A stretch of 64,000 bases of DNA, taken from NCBI RefSeq assembly GCF_004634385.1, contig NZ_CP037895.1, positions 1,091,245-1,155,244 of the forward strand. Direction: 5' to 3'. Shown here piece by piece: positions 57,461-64,000 of the stretch (position 1 is the stretch's first letter; every line of letters begins with the position of its first letter). The position numbers and the translations under genes are program-made. The notes under the pieces are model-generated. The model was not told where the DNA came from and searched no databases. It saw only the letters and a list, made by a program, of their open reading frames with translations. This DNA comes from Thermaerobacter sp. FW80. Its GTDB lineage: Bacteria > Bacillota > Sulfobacillia > Thermaerobacterales > Thermaerobacteraceae.

Positions 57461-57650
57461 GACCGGGCGCGGAGCGGCTTCCCCAACGGGGCGCGGTGCG
57501 TGTGCGCCCGACCGGGCGCGGAGCGGCCGCCCCAACGAGGCGCGGTGCGTGCGCCCGGGCGGGGCGCGGAGCGGCCGCCCGAACGAGGCGCGGTCCGTGC
57601 GCCCGGGCGGGGCGTGCTGCGGGCGGCCGGGCGGGGCGCCCGGACGGCTT
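57461..57650. repeat. 48-bp tandem repeat between guaB and folC
   Basis: About four imperfect copies begin near 57461, 57510, 57558 and 57606, each built around GGGCGCGGAGCGGC and AACGAGGCGCGGT. In the folC frame they encode 16-residue units such as GARSGRPNEARSVRPG. Whether they are translated is unclear. Confidence 0.8.
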
Positions 57651-57704
57651 CGCCGCATCCCGGCCCGGGCCCCATGCCGGCCCGGGGAGGTGCCGAGGGA
57701 CGCA

Positions 57705-59384
57705 TTGCGCCAGCGCGAGGAGCGGATCCAGGGGGCGCGAGGGGACGGGAGCGACCGGCCCGCCCCGGCCGCCAGCGATCGTACCCACGGGATCCCCAGG
57801 ACCCACGGGCCCGACGGGACCGGGGCGGGTCCAGGGGCGTCGCCGTCCGCGGCGGGAGGGGCGGTCGACGCCCTTTGGGGGGCGGCGGTCCGCGGCGCAT
57901 CGCCCCCCGCCGCGCCACCGGGGGACGGTCGCGGCGGGGAGGGGGGTGGGGGTGCGGGCAGCCCCGCCGCCCCGCAGGCGGCCGTCGCCTACCTGCAGGG
58001 CCTCGGTCGATTCGGCATGCGGCTGGGACTCCAGCGGATCCGGCGCCTGCTGGCGGCGCTGGGCCACCCGGAGGAGGACCTGCCGCCCGTCTACCACGTG
58101 ACGGGGACCAACGGCAAGGGCTCTACGGCGTGCATCCTGGAGGCCGTGCTCCGGGCGGCGGGCTGCCGGACGGCCCTCTTCACCTCCCCGCACCTGGTCC
58201 GCTACGAGGAGCGGTTCGCCTTCGACGGCCGGCCCGTCTCCGGCCTTGAGCTGGCGGCCGCCATCGAGCGGGTGCGGAGCGCAGCCGACGCCGTGGCGGC
58301 GACGGGCGAGGCACCCACCGAGTTCGAGGTGGCGACCGCCGTGTTCTTCCTGCTGGTGCAGGCGCGACGGCCCGACGCCGTCGTGCTGGAGGTCGGCCTG
58401 GGCGGGCGCTACGACGCCACCAACGTGGTGCCCCGGCCGGCGGTCTCGGTGGTCACCAACGTCGCCCTGGATCACACCGACCGGCTGGGCCGGACGGTGG
58501 AGGAGATCGCCTACGACAAGGTGGGCATCGCGCGACCCGGCGTGCCCCTGGTGACGGGCGCCCTGGACCCCGCGGCCCTGCGGGTGCTGCGCCGGGAGAC
58601 GGCGCGGGTGGGCGCGCCGCTCTGGGAGGTGCGTCCGCTGACGGACGCACCCCCTCCCGCGGTGGGGCCGGGGCGGGACGAACCGGCCGGCGAGCCACCC
58701 GGGCCGGTGGCGGTGGCCACCTACCGCTTGCGGACCACCGGTCCGGAGGGGTCGCGCTGGGACTACCGGGGGCCGGCCGGGTCGCCGCGCGGCGCAGCGG
58801 TGCGCTGGGACCACCTGCCGCTGGCCCTCGTCGGCCCCCACCAGGTCGCCAATGCGGCGGTGGCCGTGGCCGCGCTGCAGGCCGCGGCCGCCACCGGCCG
58901 CGGCCTGCAGGTGGGCCGCGCGGCGGTGGAGCGCGGCCTGGCCGCCGCCCGCTGGCCCGGGCGCATGGAGCGCCTGCGCTGGCAGGGCCGGGACGTCTGG
59001 CTGGACGGCGCCCACAATCCCGCCGGCATGGCCGCCCTGGCCCGGACGGTGGCCACCCTCTGGCCCGGCCGCCGGGTGCTGCTGGTGATCGGCATGCTGG
59101 ACGACAAGGACGTCGAGCAGGCGGCGGGTGCCATCGCCCCGGTGACGGGACGGGCCGTGGTGAGCGAGCCGCCGAGCCCGCGGGCCGCGCCGGCGGAGCG
59201 ACTGGCGAGGGCCTTGGCGACCCAGGGCGTACCGGTGGTGGTGGAGAGGGAGCCGGTGGGCGCCCTGGCCCGCGCGTTGCGCGAGGCGGAGCCCGGGCAG
59301 CCGGTGCTGGTGACCGGCAGCCTGTACCTGGTGGGCGCCGTGCGGGCCCACGTGCTGGCGCCCGCAGGAACCCCCGGCGCCTGA
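57705..59384 (+). CDS. folC: Folylpolyglutamate synthase / dihydrofolate synthase FolC
   Basis: FolC adds glutamate to folates and, in many bacteria, to dihydropteroate. The conserved domain begins near 57975 (YLQGLGRFGMRLGLQRI), then VTGTNGKGSTACILEAVL, LFTSPHLVRYEERF, VGLGGRYDATNVV, DHTDRLGRT and DGAHNPAGMAA. A Gly/Pro-rich insert with an inverted 12-mer copy (58676) interrupts the second half. The start is uncertain: the frame is open back to GTG 57432 overlapping guaB. I chose TTG 57705 because it lies after the repeats and behind GGGGAGGTG and AGGGA, but no option has an ideal ribosome binding site. Confidence 0.85.
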   Translation: MRQREERIQGARGDGSDRPAPAASDRTHGIPRTHGPDGTGAGPGASPSAAGGAVDALWGAAVRGASPPAAPPGDGRGGEGGGGAGSPAAPQAAVAYLQGLGRFGMRLGLQRIRRLLAALGHPEEDLPPVYHVTGTNGKGSTACILEAVLRAAGCRTALFTSPHLVRYEERFAFDGRPVSGLELAAAIERVRSAADAVAATGEAPTEFEVATAVFFLLVQARRPDAVVLEVGLGGRYDATNVVPRPAVSVVTNVALDHTDRLGRTVEEIAYDKVGIARPGVPLVTGALDPAALRVLRRETARVGAPLWEVRPLTDAPPPAVGPGRDEPAGEPPGPVAVATYRLRTTGPEGSRWDYRGPAGSPRGAAVRWDHLPLALVGPHQVANAAVAVAALQAAAATGRGLQVGRAAVERGLAAARWPGRMERLRWQGRDVWLDGAHNPAGMAALARTVATLWPGRRVLLVIGMLDDKDVEQAAGAIAPVTGRAVVSEPPSPRAAPAERLARALATQGVPVVVEREPVGALARALREAEPGQPVLVTGSLYLVGAVRAHVLAPAGTPGA

Positions 59385-59658
59385 GCCACCCCCTGCACAG
59401 GGAAGGCGCGCGGCGGCGGCGAAGTGGGGTGGAGGCCGCCCGCTTCGTCCGGTGGCCCGGCCCAGGCGGCGCGCCGGCGTGACCGGGACGGGCGGCGCCG
59501 GGGCCCGAGTCCTGCGGCCGGCGCCGGCGTCCGTCCCGCGCAGGCGCGGGGTGTGCAGGGCCGCGGCCTGCGGGGGAGGGCGCGGCCCCGCCGGCGGCGC
59601 GCGGGGCCGGTTCGTCCAGCCCGGCCTCGGTGGGGCGGCCCGTGCGGGGGTGAGGTGT

Positions 59659-60843
59659 GTGCGCGAGACGGTGATCGTCGACGGGGCGCGGACCCCCTTC
59701 GGCAAGTTCGGGGGCGCCCTCAAGGACGTGCCCGCCGTCGAGCTGGGGGCCGTGGCCATCCGGGCGGCCCTTGAGCGGGCGGGCGTGGCCGCCGAGCAGG
59801 TGGACTACGTGCTGATGGGCATGGTCCTGCAGGCGGGGGCGGGCCAGATCCCCGCGCGGCAGGCGGCGGTCAAGGCCGGGCTGCCGGTCACCGTGCCCGC
59901 GGACACCATCAACAAGGTCTGCGCCTCCGCCCTGCGGGCGGTGAACCTGGGCGACGCCCTGATCCGGGCGGGCGACGCGACGGTGGTGGTGGCCGGCGGC
60001 ATGGAGAGCATGAGCCAGGCGCCCTACCTGGTGCGCCAGGCGCGCTGGGGCGGGCGCATGGGCCACCTGCAGATGGAGGACGCCCTCTTGACCGACGGGT
60101 TGCTCTGCGCCTTCGGCGGCTGCCACATGGGCGTCTACGGCAGCCGCGTCGCCGCCGAGTACGGCATCACCCGCGAGGAACAGGATCGGTGGGCGCTGCG
60201 CAGCCACCAGCGGGCCATCGCGGCCATCGACGCCGGCCGGCTGGCGGAGGAGATCGTGCCCGTCGAGGTCCCGGCCCGCAAGGGCGAGGCGGTCCGCGTG
60301 GCGGTGGACGAGGCGCCGCGCCGCGACACCAGCTACGAGAAGCTGGCCGCCCTGCCGCCGGTCTTCGAGGAGGACGGCACGGTGACGGCGGGCAACGCCC
60401 CCGGCATCAACGACGGGGCCGCCGCCCTGGTCCTCATGGAGCGGGAGCGGGCCCGCGCCCTGGGCGTCAAGCCCCTGGCCACCATCGTCAGCCAGGGCCA
60501 GGCGTCCCTGGATCCGCCGTACCTGCACACCGTGCCGTACTACGCCGCCGAGCGCACCCTCGCGAAGGCCGGCCTCCGCTGGGACGACATCGCCCTCTTC
60601 GAGGTCAACGAGGCCTTCGCCGCCGTCGCCCTGACCACCATGAAGCTCGGCGGCTGGGACCCCGAGAGGGTCAACGTCAACGGGGGCGCCGTCGCCCTGG
60701 GCCACCCCATCGGCGCCAGCGGCGCCCGCATCCTGCTCACCCTGGCCTACGAGCTGCGCCGCCGCGGGGGCGGCTACGGCATCGCCACCATCTGCAGCGG
60801 CGGCGGCCAGGGCGAGGCGACGCTGATCCGCGTCGATCCGTGA
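59659..60843 (+). CDS. Acetyl-CoA acetyltransferase (thiolase)
   Basis: A thiolase of about 394 residues that condenses or cleaves acetoacetyl-CoA-type substrates. The acylated cysteine is in [11 protein letters not shown], the His in [11 protein letters not shown] and the second Cys in [10 protein letters not shown]; the NEAFA box is in [13 protein letters not shown] 59659 is placed by the conserved N-terminus [18 protein letters not shown] and the upstream GGGGGTGAGG. It stands alone between folC and moeA, so a biosynthetic or degradative role cannot be decided. Confidence 0.92.
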   Translation: MRETVIVDGARTPFGKFGGALKDVPAVELGAVAIRAALERAGVAAEQVDYVLMGMVLQAGAGQIPARQAAVKAGLPVTVPADTINKVCASALRAVNLGDALIRAGDATVVVAGGMESMSQAPYLVRQARWGGRMGHLQMEDALLTDGLLCAFGGCHMGVYGSRVAAEYGITREEQDRWALRSHQRAIAAIDAGRLAEEIVPVEVPARKGEAVRVAVDEAPRRDTSYEKLAALPPVFEEDGTVTAGNAPGINDGAAALVLMERERARALGVKPLATIVSQGQASLDPPYLHTVPYYAAERTLAKAGLRWDDIALFEVNEAFAAVALTTMKLGGWDPERVNVNGGAVALGHPIGASGARILLTLAYELRRRGGGYGIATICSGGGQGEATLIRVDP

Positions 60844-60999
60844 CGCCGGCCGGGGGGCCGGTGGCGGGGAGCCGCCCGGCGGATGGCGCCACGCCGGGCC
60901 ACCGGATCGGTCGGCCCGGGAGCGGCGGCGTCAGGAGGACGACGCCGCGGGTCGAACCGGCCCCGGCCGGCGGATGCGTGGGAAGGGGGATCGGCTCCC

Positions 61000-62385
61000 G
61001 TGTCCAACGGATCCACCCCGCCGGAGGGCTGCGCCGCATCGGGCCCGCCGGAGGGCTCGGCCGCATCGGGTGCACCGAACCCGCAGCCCGGGGAACCGGG
61101 GCCGCCACCGCGGCACCCGGCCAAGGCGGAGGCGCCCGGCTTCCGGGAGCCCTTCCCGGCGGAGGGCCTGCCCACCGTCGCCGAGGCGCGCCGGCGGATC
61201 CTGGCCGCCGCCGGCCAGCCGCCGCTGGCGGTGGAGGAGCTGCCGCTGGCCGCGGCCCTCGGCCGCGTCCTGGCCAAGCCGGTGTACGCGCCCGAGGACG
61301 TCCCCGCCTTCCACCGCGCCACGGTGGACGGCTACGCCGTGCGCAGCCAGGACCTGCGGGGGATCGCGCCCGGGCGGCCGGCCCGCCTGCAGGTGGTGTG
61401 CCGGGTCCTGGTGGGCCGGGCCGCCGCCGTGCGGGTCGAACCCGGCCAGGCGGTGGCCGTCCCCACCGGGGGCATGCTGCCGCCCGGCGCCGACTGCGTC
61501 GTGATGTTCGAGCACACCACCCGCGAGGGGTCGTGGCTGCTGGTGCACCGGTTCGCGGGCCCGGGCGACAACGTCATCGCCCGGGGCGAAGACGCCGCCG
61601 CCGGCCTGGCGCTGTTGACGCCGGGGCGCCGGCTCGGTCCGGCCGAGCTGGGGGCCCTGGCGGGGGCCGGCGTCACGCGGGTGCCGGTCACCCGCCCGCC
61701 GCGGGTGGCGCTGCTGCTCACCGGCGATGAGATCGTGCCCCCGGAGCGGACGCCGGCGCCCGGCCAGATCCGCGACATCAACGGGGTGGCGCTGGCGGCT
61801 GCCCTGCGGCAGGACGGCGCCCAGCCCCTGGAACCCGTCTACGTGCCCGACGAGCCGGCTGCCTTCCGGGAGGCGCTGCGGCGCGCCCTCCAGCAAGCGG
61901 ACCTGGTGCTGATCTCCGGCGGCAGCTCGGTGGGCGAGCGCGACCTCACGGCCCAGTTGGCGGCGGAGCTGGAGCCGCCTGGCGTGATCCTCCACGGCGT
62001 CGCCCTGAAGCCGGGCAAGCCGACGCTGTTCGCCATGGCGGGGCGCAAGCCCGTCTTCGGCTTGCCGGGCAACCCCGTGTCCGCCCTGGTGGTCTATCGC
62101 TTGCTGGTGCGGCCGGTGGTGTTCCGCTGGCTCGGCCTCGAGCCGCCGGCGGGACCCGGCCCACGGATCCGCGCCCGCCTGGAGACCGCCCTGCGGCGCC
62201 CGGCCGGCCGCGAGGAGTACGTCCCCGTCGCCCTGCTCTGGCGCGGTGGGGAGTATGCCGCGCGGCCGCAACCGCGCAAGTCCGGGTTGATCACCGCCCT
62301 GACCGGGGCCCAGGGGCTGGTGCACCTGCCCATGGCCATCGACGAGCTGCCGGCCGGCGCCGAGGTGGAGGTGATCCCCTGGTGA
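61000..62385 (+). CDS. moeA: Molybdopterin molybdotransferase MoeA
   Basis: MoeA inserts molybdate into adenylylated molybdopterin. The 461-residue product has [39 protein letters not shown], the metal/pterin site [20 protein letters not shown] and [13 protein letters not shown]. An N-terminal extension of about 55 residues contains the repeat PPEG(C/S)AASG. The GTG start lies behind GGAAGGGGG. Its stop overlaps the moaC start, giving a moeA-moaC-mog operon for molybdenum cofactor. Confidence 0.94.
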   Translation: MSNGSTPPEGCAASGPPEGSAASGAPNPQPGEPGPPPRHPAKAEAPGFREPFPAEGLPTVAEARRRILAAAGQPPLAVEELPLAAALGRVLAKPVYAPEDVPAFHRATVDGYAVRSQDLRGIAPGRPARLQVVCRVLVGRAAAVRVEPGQAVAVPTGGMLPPGADCVVMFEHTTREGSWLLVHRFAGPGDNVIARGEDAAAGLALLTPGRRLGPAELGALAGAGVTRVPVTRPPRVALLLTGDEIVPPERTPAPGQIRDINGVALAAALRQDGAQPLEPVYVPDEPAAFREALRRALQQADLVLISGGSSVGERDLTAQLAAELEPPGVILHGVALKPGKPTLFAMAGRKPVFGLPGNPVSALVVYRLLVRPVVFRWLGLEPPAGPGPRIRARLETALRRPAGREEYVPVALLWRGGEYAARPQPRKSGLITALTGAQGLVHLPMAIDELPAGAEVEVIPW

Positions 62386-63107
62386 GGCAGCGAGCCCGTC
62401 CCTCCGACCGGGCCGGGGGACCGGAGGGGGACCGCCCGGCGGGGGCGTCCGCCGGAGGGGAGCCGGCGCCCGCCGCACCGGAGGCGCGGGGCGAGGACGC
62501 CGGTGGCCGGCGGGTCGTACCCTCTCCGGCGGAGGAACCGGCCGCGCCGGTCCCGTCCGGGGCGCCGGCGTGGACGCACCTGGACGCCGCAGGCCGGGCG
62601 CAGATGGTCGACACCAGCGGGAAGGCGGTGACGGTGCGGGAGGCGGTGGCGCGGGGCCGGGTGCGCATGGCGCCGACCACCCTGGCCCGCCTGCGGGCCG
62701 GCGACGTGCCCAAGGGCGACGTGTGGGCCGTCGCCCGGGTGGCGGGGATCCTGGCGGCCAAGGAGACCGGCCGGCTGATCCCCCTGTGTCACCCGCTGCC
62801 CCTGGACACCGTCGCCGTCGACTTCCGGCTGACGCAGGACGCGGTGGAGATCCAGGCGACGGTGCGCACCGCGGCGCGCACGGGGGTGGAGATGGAAGCC
62901 CTGACGGCCGTGGCGGTGGCCGCCCTGACGCTGGTCGACATGGGCAAGGCCCTGGACAAGGGGATGGTCGTCGAGGGGATCCGCCTGGTGCGCAAGACGG
63001 GGGGGCGCAGCGGCGACTATTGGCGGGCCGGCGAACCGCCTTGGGAGGCGGTGGGCGAGCCCGTCCGGCCCGAAGCCACCCGGGCGGAGGGCGGCAGGTC
63101 CCGCTGA
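62382..63107 (+). CDS. moaC: Cyclic pyranopterin monophosphate synthase MoaC
   Basis: MoaC acts after MoaA in forming cyclic pyranopterin monophosphate. The 241-residue product has [18 protein letters not shown], the [30 protein letters not shown] block with the catalytic lysine and histidines, and [20 protein letters not shown]. The first 62 residues are a Pro/Ala/Gly-rich extension absent from typical MoaC. GTG 62382 overlaps the moeA stop (GTGA), with GGAGGTG upstream. Confidence 0.93.
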   Translation: MRQRARPSDRAGGPEGDRPAGASAGGEPAPAAPEARGEDAGGRRVVPSPAEEPAAPVPSGAPAWTHLDAAGRAQMVDTSGKAVTVREAVARGRVRMAPTTLARLRAGDVPKGDVWAVARVAGILAAKETGRLIPLCHPLPLDTVAVDFRLTQDAVEIQATVRTAARTGVEMEALTAVAVAALTLVDMGKALDKGMVVEGIRLVRKTGGRSGDYWRAGEPPWEAVGEPVRPEATRAEGGRSR

Positions 63108-63205
63108 CGGGGCTCGCCGGCGGACCCAGGGGAGCGCGGAGGCGCGTGTCGCGGCCCGCAGCCGCGCGGGGCGGCGCGGCGTCGGAACGGGAGGGGGCGT
63201 TGGCC

Positions 63206-63760
63206 GTGCGGGTGGCGATCCTCACCGTCAGCGACGGGGTCAGCCAGGGTTGGCGCCGGGACGCGAGCGGGGACTATCTGGCGCGATGGGCCACAGAGCG
63301 CGGGTTCGCGGTGGTGGCCCGCGGCGTGGTGCCCGACGACCGCCGGGCCATCGCCCGCTGGCTGGCCGCGGTGGCCGACGGGCGGGGAGCGGCGGCTGCC
63401 CGCGACGGGGACGACGGGTCGGAGCGGACCGCATCGCAGCAGGGTGCCGCCTCCATCCCCGACCTGATCCTGACTACGGGCGGCACGGGCCTCGGCCCCC
63501 GGGACGTCACCCCCGAGGCGACGCTGGACGTGGTGGAGCGGGTCGTCCCGGGCCTTCCCGAGCGCATGCGGGCGGCGACGGGGGCGGCCAATGTGATGGC
63601 CTACCTCTCCCGGGCGGTGGCGGGCATCCGGGGGCGCACCCTGATCGTCAACCTGCCGGGCAGCCCGCGGGGCGTGGCCGAGTGCCTCGAGGTCCTCGCA
63701 CCGCTGCTGGACCACGCCGTCGCCATCCTCCACGGCGGCGGGCATCGCGACGCCCGTTGA
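63206..63760 (+). CDS. mog: Molybdopterin adenylyltransferase (Mog/MoaB type)
   Basis: This enzyme adenylylates molybdopterin, the substrate of MoeA. The 184-residue product shows VRVAILTVSDGVSQG, the pterin-binding LILTTGGTGLGPRDVTPEAT, and the C-terminal TLIVNLPGSPRGVAECL. A short insert (AAAARDGDDG region) is extra. GTG 63206 has GGGAGGGGG eight bases upstream and TTG 63200 is the alternative. It closes the moeA-moaC-mog set. MoaB and Mog cannot be told apart with certainty. Confidence 0.9.
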   Translation: MRVAILTVSDGVSQGWRRDASGDYLARWATERGFAVVARGVVPDDRRAIARWLAAVADGRGAAAARDGDDGSERTASQQGAASIPDLILTTGGTGLGPRDVTPEATLDVVERVVPGLPERMRAATGAANVMAYLSRAVAGIRGRTLIVNLPGSPRGVAECLEVLAPLLDHAVAILHGGGHRDAR

Positions 63761-64000
63761 GATCCGCCGACCGCTGCACCCATCGCCGCACCCGTCGCCG
63801 ACGCGTGGGAACCTACGGGCGCCTCGCGAGGCGTCGGGGTCCTTCGCCGTCGGGAGGGGGGCGCCGAGCCGGTTCGTCCGCACCGGCGTGCCGGCGCACG
63901 CGGCGCATAATCCGGCGCCGAGCGGGGCAGAAGCAATAGCGGCAAGCATGGGAGCGGCGGCCAATTCGGGGGTTGACGACCGTTTCTGGCCGCCTTACCA
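63761..64000. other. Spacer at the right edge
   Basis: No gene is seen. It contains an exact 12-mer copy at 63868-63879, a CATAAT hexamer at 63906-63911 without a clear -35 partner, and TTGACG at 63973-63978, which could be the -35 box of a gene starting beyond the window. Confidence 0.4.

Noticed and set aside
57461-57650. CRISPR array
   Set aside because: The units are directly adjacent, 48 bp long, degenerate and without unique spacers, so this is a plain tandem repeat.

Overview
The window is very GC-rich DNA with GTG and TTG starts, strong GGAGG-type ribosome binding sites and gene orders typical of Firmicutes: rapZ-yvcK-whiA, cdaA-cdaR-glmM-glmS with a glmS ribozyme, alr-mazEF, and tsaE-tsaB-rimI-tsaD. 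With a heptaprenyl-type prenyl synthase, a Rex regulator and a ba3-type oxidase, this suggests a thermophilic, aerobic, high-GC Firmicute of the Thermaerobacter type. That placement is inference from gene content only. Many housekeeping enzymes carry Ala/Gly/Pro-rich insertions or tails of 30-150 residues.

Layout. 0-25 kb: the edge of a membrane protein gene, mgtE (minus), a 2-hydroxyacid dehydrogenase, rapZ-yvcK-whiA, a prenyl diphosphate synthase, rex, cdaA-cdaR-glmM, then glmS behind a 1.3-kb leader containing a glmS ribozyme. A minus-strand block follows (chromate transporter, one-polypeptide ABC exporter, glycogen debranching enzyme), then a metallo-beta-lactamase-fold protein, an M29 aminopeptidase and a methyltransferase. 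25.4-41.6 kb is an accessory island for sulfane sulfur and respiration, peppered with three insertion sequences of different families (ISLre2-, IS256- and IS1182-like). 41.6-64 kb returns to core genes: acpS, nnrE/D, alr, mazEF, asparaginase, uracil-DNA glycosylase, the tsa cluster, murC, guaB, folC, thiolase and moeA-moaC-mog.

In the island, a minus-strand operon (ArsR-type regulator, DUF302 protein, CoA-disulfide/persulfide reductase, protein disulfide oxidoreductase) faces a plus-strand series (rhodanese, rhodanese-persulfide dioxygenase fusion, TusA-rhodanese fusion, DsrE-like protein, TauE/SafE exporter). Together they look like a system that receives, carries, oxidises or reduces persulfide sulfur and exports the product. 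The most striking gene is the disulfide oxidoreductase. Its second CPYC active site is written TGA-Pro-Tyr-Cys, the frame then continues intact for 71 codons, and a 6-bp hairpin with a GGUCC loop sits where a bacterial SECIS element belongs, so it is a strong selenoprotein candidate. Next to these genes are a frameshifted beta-propeller/cytochrome c gene and a ba3-type oxidase operon whose small subunit IIa gene is split by an insertion sequence.

Two further signals stand out. A 12-base word, GCCGGTTCGTCC, occurs at least ten times exactly, in both orientations, almost only in spacers and disordered-linker coding DNA, and I found no exact copy between 11.3 and 46.7 kb. In addition, all three insertion sequences lie inside genes with recognisable flanking direct repeats, each placed so that the core of the protein can still be made.
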